From NCBI GenBank assembly GCA_029204225.1, contig CM055104.1, positions 44,695,835 to 44,759,834 on the forward strand: a stretch of DNA of 64,000 bases, given 5' to 3'. This DNA is from Diphasiastrum complanatum (Eukaryota > Streptophyta > Lycopodiopsida > Lycopodiales > Lycopodiaceae). Below are positions 43,701 through 54,211 of this stretch, piece after piece. A program made the position numbers and the translations under genes. Numbering within the stretch: position 1 is the stretch's first letter; each line of letters begins with the position of its first letter. The notes below the pieces were generated by a model. It had not been told where the DNA came from, did not search any database, and was given only the letters and a program-made list of their open reading frames with translations.

Positions 43701-43946
43701 CATGAAGACGTAGACAGCCTATGAGGAATCATGTGTATTTCTGCAGAGTGTTGATTTTTTCACCTGTGTAGAATCCTGTGTAAAACTGTAGTGTCGAGTT
43801 TTTCGCCTGTGTAAAAAGCCATGCAAAATTGCAGTGTTGCCTTTTTTGCAAAGTGCACCTCCTCTTGATACAAGCCTATACTCCTCATTCACCAAGATCT
43901 CTTGAAAATCCACCATACTTGGCAAAGTCTTTTGAATAGCAAAACT
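43701..43946. other. Noncoding; imperfect internal repeats
   Basis: The word ctgtgtagaatcctgtgtaaaactg-agtgt and a similar ctgtgtaaaaagccatgcaaaattgcagtgt lie about 50 bases apart (about 43762-43840). Probably U3 or 3' sequence of a minus-strand element. Confidence 0.4.
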
Positions 43947-44367
43947 TTAACCAAGATTAGCATGATCATCCAACAAGCTATTAAGAACAACTTGAACAAG
44001 TTTTGCCTCCTTAATGATTTCATCAATACATGCTAACTGCCTCATAAGGGTTAGTACCCTTGATGTAGACTTAGATTCAAAAAGCTTCTTTAAAGCTTTG
44101 CAAGCCTCACTTGATAAAGTACACTTACCAACTTCCTTAAGAAGTTCATTTGTAACATTCACCTTGATCACATGTAAAGCTTTCTTTGCCTTCTTGTCGT
44201 ACCTCAATTGTTCCTTGAGGTTCCAAAGGTCTTTCCTCCACACCTACAACAATATCCATCAAATCATTCATCTCAAGGAGAGACTCCATTCTCACCTTCC
44301 AAGTAGAATAATTTGTTGAGGTAAGCCTATCATTGCCTTCCACCATGAAGCCACTTGATGTTTCCAT
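43947..44367 (-). pseudogene. Copia gag of the type found at 49.8 kb
   Basis: METSSGFMVEGNDRLTSTNY with STWKVRMESLLEMNDLMD (44146-44367), then after a frameshift KKAKKALHVIKVNVTNELLK and SSEACKALKKLFESKST...LMRQL (43947-44243). It parallels the gag at 49786-50619 (LNSTNYDIWKVRMESLL...ALHCVKMNVSNDLLREV). It ends after LVQVVLNSLLDDHANLG, before the zinc knuckle. Confidence 0.82.
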
Positions 44368-45020
44368 GTTGCAATGACTTGATCTTCTCTTTCAACCTAT
44401 TCCAATGCACAAAACACTCTCTTGAATGTCAACAAATGGACTCAAGAAGAAATAACAAAGATATGGAACCTTTCAAGTCTTTTTCTTGCACCAAACCTAG
44501 CAAATCCAATACATAGAATGAAAGATACTTGATCAATAAATGATCAACCTACAATCTTATGAACTTTTGTACTTTTTATGATTGAAATACACTCCTGAAA
44601 AGTCTAGCAGCTTCAAACACAAGGGATCCAATCAAAAATAGAATCTCTACAAAGTACAAAAAATTGAATCATTCACTTTCTATATGCAAATGCTACAAAC
44701 TTGATATATATTCCTGAAATATGCAATAAGACCTATCAAATGCAATTAAAGTTGCCACATTCCACCAAGTATAGAGTTAAATCAGCCTACTTCTTCTAGA
44801 TTGTTGAAGATGTTCAAATCTAGTCTCTTGAAAGTCACAAATTACATTTGTAGAATCATAAGTACTTTGCCCTATATTGAGTTTTGATCTACAAAAACTC
44901 AATTCTACATAGAAAAAATGCTTGATTTTTTAATAGAAATCAATCTAGCATGCTCTAGAATTGGTGACTCCTCCAAAGCCTTTGCTAAATGTGACTAATC
45001 CTTCAATAACTTGAACCAAA
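44368..45020 (-). other. Untranslated leader of the minus-strand copia element
   Basis: Lies between the gag start (44367) and a primer-binding-site complement at 45021-45033 (complement of ATGATATCAGAGC, a one-base variant of the tRNA-Met site). AT-rich, no gene. Confidence 0.5.
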
Positions 45021-45033
45021 GCTCTGATATCAT

Positions 45034-45164
45034 GTGAAGAAAATCAGATCAGTAAGCTCCAATTTGTCCCTACAGATTTATTAGTCACTTGGGTAACGAT
45101 CATTACTTGGAGCTGACTAAGGATCAGCTGAAAACTTTTGATCTTGAAAGTGTTTTGTACAGTT
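45034..45164 (-). mobile_element. LTR end next to primer-binding site
   Basis: On the minus strand the segment ends CTGATTTTCTTCACA directly before the primer-binding site at 45021-45033. Its right boundary cannot be fixed, because it merges into the repeat at 45165-45766, which has its own primer-binding site. One minus-strand LTR element is therefore inserted beside or into another. Confidence 0.5.
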
Positions 45165-45766
45165 CTTCAACAACCAAATTCTCTTGTTCTGGTGGGAGTC
45201 TAATGCTTCAAACCATTTTCAGAATAGTGTCCTTTTGAATGCACACCGACTGCAAATGCCAAGTAGCCTCTTTCCAAATTTTTTAGAATTTCGCCTCTCC
45301 GCTCTTTAGATTCGACTGACAAGTCCTGTCACTGAATCTTCAAACAGTCTCAAGCTTAACAATCTTCTATGTGCTAGAAGCTATGCACTAGTGCTTTTTT
45401 TTTTTTGCCTTCAACCCGCCGTAAACCCCGAACTCTCAAAAGACTCTTCTCCCGAAGCTCTCTTCAACGACGACGTTGTACTATATGTACACTCCTTGTA
45501 CGGCTCTGATACCAACTTAGAATTTGCTTCAAACAGGAACACAGATCATGCTACACAGTAACACAGACATAAAGCACTCTCCACACCAAGCTCACATAGA
45601 AAACTATTTTTTTCAAAACGAAAATACATTGTACATATAGTTCTTCACTATGGCAACCCATGCATGGCCCAGGTTGCCCTTGACAGGACGCGTGTCTCGT
45701 CAACTCGCCTCGTGGCGAGGCCAACTGATCCTTATCTACTGATAGGACCCACAGTACAGTAACACA
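45165..45766 (-). repeat. Second copy of the 15.4 kb repeat: LTR, primer-binding site, leader
   Basis: Same orientation and order as 15388-15933. The tRNA-Met primer-binding-site complement gctctgatacca is perfect here (45503-45514). To its right is a short LTR-like part ending (minus start) TGTGTTACTGTACTG at 45766. To its left is the leader with acccgccgtaaaccccgaac. A poly-T run (45395-45406) and an 80-base segment absent from the 15 kb copy are present. Confidence 0.75.
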
Positions 45767-48492
45767 GTAGTTCTACTGTAAATCTAACTCTTTGTCCATG
45801 CAATTTAGTGATCACTCTATTCGGGAGAAGTTGTACTTGCAGGGTAGAGTCCTTTTTTGCCCTTAGCTTGGAGGAAATTGGTTGTTGGATGGCCCTTAAC
45901 TTGGAGGAAATTGGCTTTTGAAAGGCCAAATAGTTATGGGCTTTTGAAAAAATACACTACTTTTTCAAATTGAAATAAGTTCTCCTTTCAACCTAATCTA
46001 CACTTCCAGGCCCCTTTCAATATGGATATAATCCAACAATCCCTATGACCTGCAATTCGAATGATTGATTCAAAAAGTTCTCAATCTCACGGCTGGGAGA
46101 GAATCCGCAAGCCCATGCCCCCGAGTAGCTAGACATGTTTTTGCACTAATTGGACTCCACTTCTCAGTGCACGCGATATGTACAATGGATAGAAGTTCTC
46201 AAAAGATAAAATTAGGTGAGTAGGATCAAGATTACACTCCAATAGGACCACATGGTTTGCTACTCGTTAGGTGGTTGGAGACATAGAGATGCTAGATCCA
46301 ACAATATGCCTACCCTCACAAGCATCCATTCTTCATATTCTCCATTCTCTTTTGGTGCCCAGGGCACCAACAGGGGATCAGGGGTTTAAGCTTGGACAAA
46401 TAGGCACCATCCCTTGTATACCCACCCCTACTTGTTCCTCCACTTGCATTATTATCATGTCTTCTTTTTTCTTTGTATTTATATGTGGTGTCAATAGCAT
46501 AGTCCACTCATGCTAAGTTTGTAGTTATAGTTACTCTCAACTTGTATAAATGCACTTCAACACATTAAAGCTTGAGGCTCTCCTTAGCTAATTCAATGGA
46601 TGCATGATTGACTATGTGGTCAAATGAGGAGTTTGATGTCGTCTATCAGCCCTTTGGCGTTGATGAAGGGCCTTCCCTCCACAACCCTTCTTCATAGATA
46701 GTTTAAGGGTGTTTTATAGTTTATAGATGACACAAATGAAAATTGTAGACCTATTGTTGATTATGTTGAGTATTTGGCAACTTTGACCATTTAGGCTAGT
46801 TTTAGGTGAAAGGGAGGGGTAAGTGCATGGAGTCCCAAATTATGCACTCTTATTAGTGGAGGCCACTCTAAGTTGTCTTCCCCCCTCCTAAATGGAGTAT
46901 GACTTTTCCCTAGGTGGCCTTGAACTATGGTGCCCTGGGGCAAGTCAAGATGCTTGGCAAAGGCCCCAAGCTTTTTGTATTGCCATAGGGCCATTGATGG
47001 GCCGATACCATCACATCTGATTCATGCATTTAATGTGTTTGCCTCCAAAAAGTGAGAGAGTTTACATGAAAAGACTTTTTTCATTGTGGGGAGTATGTGC
47101 ATTTTTAAAATGCACTTGCCCACTTTTCATGTGAAACCACCCTTAGAATGTTTTGAAAATAGAGTCTCTATTTTGTAGCCACAATAATTGTATTATTGAG
47201 AATATGCAAAATGTAATTTGTCAAGACAACAAAACATAAGGACATAAAAGGTAGTACCTAAAGTCTTTATTGACTCCACTTTTGAATGCATTGTACTACA
47301 TATGTACACTCAGGAGGACTAAAGAAGGACCTTGATTGATTTTGTCCCTTAAGAGGCAAGATTTGAGTACATCCCTCAACAAAATTTTAATGAGTATGCC
47401 CAAAAATCTAATAGAAACAAGAATCCTCTAATATAATGCAAAGGCCATGTTGTAAGAAATATATTTTGCAAAAAGTTATGCTAATATTGATGGTGTTTAT
47501 GTTCATTCATGAATACTCATATCAACTTAGTTGGCCTCATGTCCCACTTTGCATAGATTATTACTTGCATGTATGACCAAGATTTAAAGACCTATCTACT
47601 ATACATTTTGACCTTGACTTTCTCTCCTACATTGATCAACTTGAACACATAGTACTTCCTTTGAAAGGCAAGGCCAAATAAAGTGTGTGATTCTAGTTGG
47701 TCTCACCAGTCTATGCCTTAAAAAACCATGTATTCAATGTACAGAAACTTTGTAAGTTCATTTGAAGAAGTTTGTAACATTTTAGTATTTTTCTTGAGGA
47801 CTTCATTTTCTTACAATAATATGCATTACCACGACCTTTAAAATTCTCACGATAGCCTAAAAGACCGCCTTTTCCATGACACATATAAATTATTAACTGA
47901 TTTATTGAATGAGAATTAGGATGTTGCAACGAAATTTGGATCAGCATGATCTAATCTTTTGGATTTGTTGTCCTAAGCATATTGTACTTTGGAAGAAGAT
48001 CCACATGAAGATGATAAAACTTAGGCATTAGTAAAAAATAGTAATAGATGACACATTGACAATAACATATGAGTTTCAAAATGCAAAATGAAATCAAATG
48101 TAGTAAAAAACTCATAGGAATATATGGATATGACATATTTAGAAATGGTGGTCATCATTGGAGATGGCAACAAGCAAATGTTCATCTTTGGAGATGGCAA
48201 TAGCCACATCTTTGAAGTGATGCTATTTTTTTGAGTTTTACACCCTTACTATTTGCCAATGTGGATTTTAGAATTTTGCCAAATATTGGGAGAGAAACAA
48301 TTGGACGTTTCAAGACTCACATTTAGTTGTGGTTAAGCACCAATTACTTTTTGATGTGACTACAATAGCTAGAATGGTTACCATTGAAAATTCTGTGAGC
48401 AGATGTAGAAAGAAGTTTTTAAAAAGGTATTTTTATAAATATTCATTATTTTTTTTCTCTCCTACATGGCATTCCTTATAGGGCCCTTTTTA
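45767..48492. other. Long AT-rich stretch, no gene recognised
   Basis: 2.7 kb with only short spurious frames (for example 46271-46516 plus and 47711-47947 minus) lacking any motif. A near-perfect inverted word ttggtgcccagggcaccaac (46353-46372) can form a tight hairpin. Confidence 0.45.
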
Positions 48493-49102
48493 TGTAAAAA
48501 ATAGCCTGTTTTGGTAAATCTAGCATGTAGAACTTTGTAAATATTGTGTATAATTGGGTTCCACACATGGAAGGACAAGATGCCACATGGCAACCCAGTC
48601 CTAATGTAGGTTAGGTCAAGTCAAGAGAGCTGGTCATGTCTATTTGGTGGTCATCCCTACTTTATAGGGCCTACACCTAAGTTTAAGGTGAAAATCTGAC
48701 CAACTAGCTACCTACTAGGCATAACTCTAGGATCTAGGCTAGGGTTTCATTTTAGGATAAGAATAGTGAGTTAACTTCCTTATTACATGCTGGAAATCCA
48801 CCTAAATTCAAGAAGGAAGTCGAATTTTCTATGTATTCTAAGCTCCCATAGTGAAGATAGAAAATTTTGGAGCTCATTGGCAATCTCAAGCTAGTTCACT
48901 ATGTACATTGAGTTTTTGTGATCCAAATGAAACCAAATCAATTTCTACTTGTTTGTCAGGTTGAAGGCCATACTATAGCCTGTATTACACATGTGTGGGG
49001 TTGGATTTTAATGTTGATCAATGCTTTTGATTGTTAATGCTTGTTGTTTGTCAATTTGCCATCAACTTTTTTGTGTCTAGTTTTTTGATAGATTGTTAAG
49101 CA
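48493..49102 (+). mobile_element. 5' LTR of a non-autonomous LTR retrotransposon
   Basis: Starts TGTAAAAAATAGCCTG and ends GATTGTTAAGCA (610 bp). It matches 52119-52736 over its whole length with scattered substitutions and small indels. A third copy in minus orientation is at 32573-33204. The base run before it (tttta) and that after the 3' LTR (agcat) do not match, so no target-site duplication is visible. The primer-binding site after it is not of the tRNA-Met type and I cannot assign it. Confidence 0.9.
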
Positions 49103-49417
49103 CGCTGATCCCAAACTTCTTAAGGATCAAATTCCGTATTGTTCCCACGTGTGGGCACTTCTGAACCAGAATTAAATGCACTACATTCATTTGGTCACTG
49201 TAAATTCAATTTGTGAGCTATTGGTGTAATTTTTGGTGGAAATCCTAGGATAATCTACCAAGATCATTTGCCATTGATTAGATTTGAATTTGTTTCATGG
49301 AATCTAATTAATGTAGGCTAAGTTCAAGTCCTATTAAGGTTAAAAATAGGTCTTGAAAGTAGACCAAGAAGGAAGGAAGAGGTTAAGTCATTTTTTTGTC
49401 CAAAAATAGCCAAAATT

Positions 49418-49762
49418 GGCAAGATTTGATTGTAAATAAATTTCACAATATCTTATCTTCATTCCAACTTTGTGCGGAATTTCTAGAACTGAGATTATAA
49501 GTCCATTTGTTGGATTAGAAATCTAATTTGAGTGAGACACTACAAGAAAGAGACCTTAGTGAGTTTCTAGAGACAATCAAATCCATTACTTGGCAAGATT
49601 TGTTTGAAAGTAGTTTTCACTTCATTTTATCTTCATTCCAACTTTGTGAGGGAGTGATAGAATAATGATTATAAGTCCATTTGTTATATTAGAAATCAAA
49701 TTTGAGTGAAACATTCCAAGTGTGAGACCTTTGTGAGTTTCAAGTCAATCAAATCTATTTCT
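49418..49762. repeat. 174-bp imperfect tandem repeat in the leader
   Basis: Copies 49418-49591 and 49592-49762 share ggcaagattt, atcttcattccaactttgtg, attataagtccatttgtt and gagacctt-gtgagttt. They are diverged by perhaps a quarter of positions. They sit immediately before the gag ATG, where retroelement packaging or translation signals may lie. Confidence 0.8.
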
Positions 49763-49785
49763 TGTTTGTAGAAGTCACTAGTAAG

Positions 49786-50619
49786 ATGGGATCTGCTGGA
49801 GCATACCTTCTAGAAGCTAATGAGAGATTGAATTCTACAAATTATGATATTTGGAAGGTTAGGATGGAGTCACTCTTGGTGCTCCAAGACCTTTATGAGT
49901 TCTTGATTGAAGATGAAGATGAACCTCTAGGTGCACAAGAGTTAGCTAGATACAAGAAGAGATCTAGGCTTGCACTTCATTGTGTGAAGATGAATGTGAG
50001 CAATGATTTGTTGAGAGAAGTATCAGCACGTACTAGTGCTAAAGAGGCTTGGGAGTCTTTAAAATCAATCTATGAATCTAGTAACACTTCAATAGTACCC
50101 ATGTTTAGAAATTAGATTTTGCAAAGCATGAGGAGAAGTGAGGAGAGTGCACAAGAATATGTATTCAGAATCAAGTCTCTAAATAGGGAACCGGCTTTCA
50201 TTGGAGAGAAGATTCATGATGGAGAGCTTGTACAAATTGTCCTTAATGGTCTAGGAGATGACTTTGCAAATTTGGTCCAAAGTTTCACCATCCAAGACAC
50301 TTTGTCATCTATTGATAAGCTCCATAGTGTGCTTGTGGCTGAAGAGTGTAGGATGCTCCATGCAAAAGCAAGGATGGATTTCTTATCATTGCAGGATGGA
50401 GATGAGAAAGCCAATTTTTCATTCAAGGGCAAAAAGAAGACCAATGGAAAGAAGAAGCATCCAAAGAAGGCCAAAGAAGAGGATGATGCATCAAGCTCAA
50501 AGGACAAGTCAAAGCAGAAATGCTTCTTTTGTGAAAAGAAGGGGCATTATGCATCTGAATGCTATAAGAGGCTAAGAGCAAAAGAGGAGGAGGACAAACA
50601 AGGGAACCTTGCATTTTGA
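49786..50619 (+). pseudogene. Copia gag with CCHC zinc knuckle, one in-frame stop
   Basis: ATG at 49786 (MGSAGAYLLEANERLNSTNY). Gag core DIWKVRMESLLVLQDLYEFL, ALHCVKMNVSNDLLREV and AKEAWESLKSIYESSN. A TAG at 50113-50115 interrupts the frame once, and the same frame continues with SMRRSEESAQEYVFRIKSLN, IVLNGLGDDFANLVQSF, a Lys-rich stretch (50420-50510) and the zinc knuckle CFFCEKKGHYASEC (50521-50562). It ends at 50619. Apart from one stop the gag is well preserved. The protease frame begins just before its end in another frame. Confidence 0.9.
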
Positions 50620-51085
50620 AGAGGATGAAGATGAGGAGATCTCGTCTTTGATGGCATCTACATCCACTCCAACAAGCAAAAGCAACTCAAAGGACACTTG
50701 GTGGATTGATAGTGGGGCTAGCTCCCACATGACTTTCCAAAAGGACACATTCTCAACCTTACACTCTTTCAATGATGCTAATAAATTTGTTTCTTTAGCA
50801 AATGATCAAGAATGTAAGATATATGGTATTGGTACCATCTCATTAAGTCTAGGATCTAGCAAAAGGATGGATCTAGACAATGTCCTTTTTGTACCATCAA
50901 TTACCAAGAGCTTGCTTAGTGTTGGACAACTAATGGATGATGGTATAGATGTCCACTTCAAGCATGGAGCTTGTTCCATCATGAAGAATGATATTTGCAT
51001 AGCAAATGGTGTTAAACAAGGTAGTTTGTTAAGTTGGATGCTAAAATTGCTATGGCAAAAGAGGAAATCATTTATTCAAATGTAA
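50609..51085 (+). pseudogene. Copia aspartic protease
   Basis: WWIDSGASSHMTFQKDTFST is the copia protease active-site motif, intact (Asp-Ser-Gly-Ala). It is followed by NVLFVPSITKSLLSVGQLMD, the conserved hydrophobic region, and CSIMKNDICIANGVKQGSLL. A one-base frame change near 50615 separates it from gag, and another near 51035 moves the coding signal into the following frame. No integrase follows. Confidence 0.88.
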
Positions 51086-52071
51086 ACTCTTTTTCTCATG
51101 TACCAAGTAGTGATGATAAGATGCATGAAACATTCTTAGATGTTTATACAAGAGATTCTTGGATCCATCTAGTATCTTGTGTGAATGAAAGCAACAACCT
51201 TGGTGTCAATGATCTTGCAAGGATTGAGGAGGAGCAACAAAGTGATGGAGATCTTGAGGATCCACCTCAAATATCAAGTGCTCCAAGAAGATCCACAAAG
51301 GCAAGGGCCGAGCCTTCAAGGCTCACTTATATTGGCAAAGGTAATCAAGGGAAAGATTTTCAACCATTCACTTTCAACACTTTTCTTACTTCAATGCTTG
51401 ATGAACCACTTTGCTATGAGATCTACTTGAGGCAAACTGAGGTATGCTATGAGAACTACATGAGGCAACTTGAGGGCTTCATCAAGAAGGAAGTTGAAGA
51501 TAAGATGTGTAATGACTCATTTGAGAACAAGTTTTTATTTAGTGATCTAAAAATTGTTATGAACCAATTAAGAGTAAATTGGTTGTTTGATCAAATGAGT
51601 GCTCTCGGATTTTGGAAGAGCAAGAATGAGTTAATCACTCATTGTTTTGAAAAATGTGTTTTTTCTTTTGGAGAGGCAATTTGTAAGCTTCTTATGAGAA
51701 TAAGTGAAACATCCTTGAAGGACACTTATATCCATAAGCAAGTATGTAGCCTCATGAAGTTCAAGATCATTTGTAATTACAAGATTAGGAAAATCATGCT
51801 TACTTTTGATGGTTTGTGGACTAGTCGTTTTAGCGTGATAAATCTTGGTAATAGTAGCAACAAGTACATGTTTTGTGATCTTGATCAATGTGATTTTCAC
51901 AAGATATGGAGACATCAGATTTCCTTCAATGAGAAGCATAAAGATCAAGGAGGATCAAGTCTCAAGTTCATGCATCTTTACTCAAGTACAAAGGTGCAAG
52001 GAAGAATCAAGACTCTTCAATTCATCTTGGAGGAGATCAAGATCAAAGAAGCTCTATCTTGGACATGGTGA
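51034..52071 (+). CDS. Unrecognised 345-codon ORF occupying the integrase-RT position of an LTR element
   Basis: Open for 345 codons. Residues 1-25 continue the end of the protease domain (DAKIAMAKEE). Residues about 55-110 resemble the copia post-integrase connector, acidic then basic (EEEQQSDGDLEDPPQI, APRRSTKARAEPSRLTYIG). From about 115 to 345 I see no RT or RNase H motif and no YxDD. The sequence is instead rich in Phe, Cys, Lys and Met with helix-like stretches (LPYEI-type start, EVCYENYMRQLEGFIKKEV, VINLGNSSNKYMFCDLDQCD, SSTKVQGRIKTLQFILEEIK). It ends 38 bases before the polypurine tract. Either it is captured or novel coding sequence carried by a non-autonomous element, or a chance open frame. 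Unbroken length in an AT-rich context favours some selection or recent origin. Confidence 0.5.
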   Translation: MDAKIAMAKEEIIYSNVNSFSHVPSSDDKMHETFLDVYTRDSWIHLVSCVNESNNLGVNDLARIEEEQQSDGDLEDPPQISSAPRRSTKARAEPSRLTYIGKGNQGKDFQPFTFNTFLTSMLDEPLCYEIYLRQTEVCYENYMRQLEGFIKKEVEDKMCNDSFENKFLFSDLKIVMNQLRVNWLFDQMSALGFWKSKNELITHCFEKCVFSFGEAICKLLMRISETSLKDTYIHKQVCSLMKFKIICNYKIRKIMLTFDGLWTSRFSVINLGNSSNKYMFCDLDQCDFHKIWRHQISFNEKHKDQGGSSLKFMHLYSSTKVQGRIKTLQFILEEIKIKEALSWTW

Positions 52072-52109
52072 TAGATCATGTCATCATTATTGTTTCCAAG
52101 GCTAGATTT

Positions 52110-52736
52110 GAGGAGGAGTGTGAAAAATAGCCTATTTTGGCAAATCTAGCCATGTAGAACTTTGTAAATATTGTGTATAAGGTTCCACACATGGAAGGCC
52201 AAGATGCCACATGGAAACCCACTCCTAATTTAGGTTAGGTCAAGTAAAGAGAGTTGGTCATGTCTATTTGGTGGTCATCCCTACTTTATAAGACCTACAC
52301 TTAAGTTTAAGGTGAAAATTTGATCAACTAGCTACCTACCAAGCATAACTCTAGGATCTAGGCTAGGGTTTCATTTTAGGGCAAGAAGAGTGAGTTAACT
52401 TCCTTATTACATGCTGGAAATCCACCTAACTTCAAGAAGGAAGTCGAATTTGCTATGTATTCCAAGCTCCCATAGTGAGAAGATAGAAAAATTTTGGAGC
52501 TCATTGGCAATCTCAAGCTAGTTCACTATGTACATTGAGTTTTTGTGATCCAAATGAAACCAAAACAATTTCTACTTGTTTCTCAGGTTGAAGTCCGTAC
52601 TATAGCCTATAGTACGCACATGTGGGCTTGGATTTCAATGTTGATCAATGCTTTCGATTGTTAATGCTTGTTGTTTGTCAAATTGCCAATCTAGATCAAC
52701 TTTTTTGTGTCTAGTTTTTTGATAGATTTTAAAGCA
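52110..52736 (+). mobile_element. Polypurine tract and 3' LTR of the non-autonomous element
   Basis: GAGGAGGAG (52110-52118) is the polypurine tract that primes plus-strand synthesis. The LTR begins directly after it (TGTGAAAAATAGCC, 52119) and ends TTTTAAAGCA at 52736 (618 bp). Its sequence beyond 52736 resembles the leader beside the 32.6-33.2 kb LTR. This LTR may therefore also have been the 5' LTR of a second, tandem element. Confidence 0.88.
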
Positions 52737-53090
52737 AGCATCCAATCACTCTTGTGGATCATTCAAAGATCCATTTATGGTCCTTATAGTACCATACTTT
52801 CAATATTTTAGACTCAACTTTGCTCCAATGGTGGATTTTTGAATCTCTCATGTCTTTAAAGTGACATGCTCAATTGTGTCCTCTCATCTTGGCTTAGCTG
52901 CATGCTCATCTGGTAGAACTCATAATTTAAGAAAGGGTGAGAAGAAAACTTTCAACTCACTATTTAAGGAAGGGTGAGAAGAAAACTTTCATTGGGATAG
53001 CTCTTAAAGTTCTCAACTATAAATGATTAAAGTGTAAGTTTAAGATATTGGCATAAATTTTTTTGTATAGTGCTTATCTAGATAGAGTAC
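52737..53090. other. Leader-like sequence with a 38-bp tandem repeat
   Basis: Two copies of atttaag-aagggtgagaagaa plus aactttca occur at 52924-52953 and 52962-52991. No gene. The start resembles the leader beside the LTR at 32573. Confidence 0.5.
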
Positions 53091-53179
53091 GTGTGTCTCT
53101 ATGTTGGGTCTAGTGTTGGTCATGCGCATATGCTGCCGCTCAACAACAAGCCTCGAGAAATTGGGCTAGAGCACCACTT

Positions 53180-53320
53180 GGATGCTTTGCATGTGGAGAA
53201 AATCACAGAGTTGCAGAATGCCCAAATAAAGAAAAATTTGTACCATTCTATCGTGACTGTGGATATGGGCATTGCGAGGGTTTGTTCCCAGAAAATCCTA
53301 AAATTTTGCAAAAACCCCCC
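53180..53320 (+). pseudogene. Gypsy-type gag zinc-knuckle fragment
   Basis: One frame reads CFACGENHRVAECPNKEKFV, a CX2CX3HX4C knuckle, followed by YRDCGYGHCEG. It is a diverged relative of the knuckles at 9108 (CFGCGGRHCRAECP) and 55050 (CYGCGRKHRRAECP). It is short, with no supporting gag upstream. Confidence 0.65.
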
Positions 53321-53540
53321 AAAAAATGCACTTTTTTCAAGATTTTTTGAGTTTCCTTGGGAAGTAGCTCTTGCAGTTAGGTATATCTAACTTAGATACA
53401 AGTGCATACCAGTCTGCAAGGGTTTTTTCCGAGAAAATCTAAAATTTCTGCAAAAAACCGCAAAAAAAATGCACTTTTTCCATGATTTTTTAAGATTTGC
53501 TGAGAAGTAACCTTCGCAAAGAGTTTCATAGATAGGTCTA
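53276..53540. repeat. Diverged direct repeat, period about 145 bp
   Basis: Copy 1 (about 53280-53370: cccagaaaatcctaaaattttgcaaaaacc...aatgcacttttttcaagattttttgag) and copy 2 (about 53425-53515: ccgagaaaatctaaaatttctgcaaaaaac...aatgcactttttccatgattttttaag) are clearly related. Long A and T runs could pair within the transcript. Confidence 0.65.
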
Positions 53541-54211
53541 CCTAGATCTGGCTAGTATGAAATTTTTGTGATGATCTAGTGGTTAGATTTTCAAATATCT
53601 AAGAAAAAGTGCCAAAAAGTGCCAAAAAATTGAGTTTTTTCTAGATCCTGACAAATCTGTCCATCAAGAACTCTTGCAGAATTCATATTGTCTAGAAATG
53701 GTCCAGATATAGCTATTGTAGGAAGGTTGAAGATTCACTCAGATCTGAAGAAATCTCAACCAAAAAAAAAAAAAAAACCCTCAAAGAACCAAGAAAAGAG
53801 ACTAAAATCACACTATTAGCCAACTGACACTGATTAGATCTTGTCAAATCTAGGTTGCACAATATTCATCAAGATCCAACGTCCTTGGACTGAACCAAGT
53901 GAATGAACCTCAGATCAAGTTGATCAGTACCAAGAAAAATCAGTTTCCACCACCATCCATCACTTTTTTGTCCACACTCTTACGTCCATCTCCATATTCT
54001 CTTGACAATGTAACTTTCATTACGGTAATCTATTAAATCCATTTATGTTCTGTTCACATCCATACTGATCCCTCTTTTCTTGATTCTTTTCTCCTCTTCT
54101 TTTTCTTCTTCCACTTCAAAAAAAGAAGAAGAAGTTGGAACACCAGTGTCATTGAGCGAACCTTGAAGTAATTCACCAACCGACTACTTTGCAACATTCT
54201 AGTGCTGAGCT
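53541..54211. other. Leader-like AT-rich stretch
   Basis: No gene. The part 54000-54130 resembles the stretch before copy A gag (8040-8200), consistent with a shared untranslated leader. Contains a poly-A run (53763-53777). Confidence 0.4.

Noticed and set aside
45767-48492. Possible small genes at 46271-46516 and 47711-48209
   Set aside because: Short, hydrophobic or low-complexity frames without motifs, splice signals or neighbours.
48493-52736. Intact autonomous copia element
   Set aside because: LTRs, gag and protease are present, but integrase, RT and RNase H are absent and gag has a stop.
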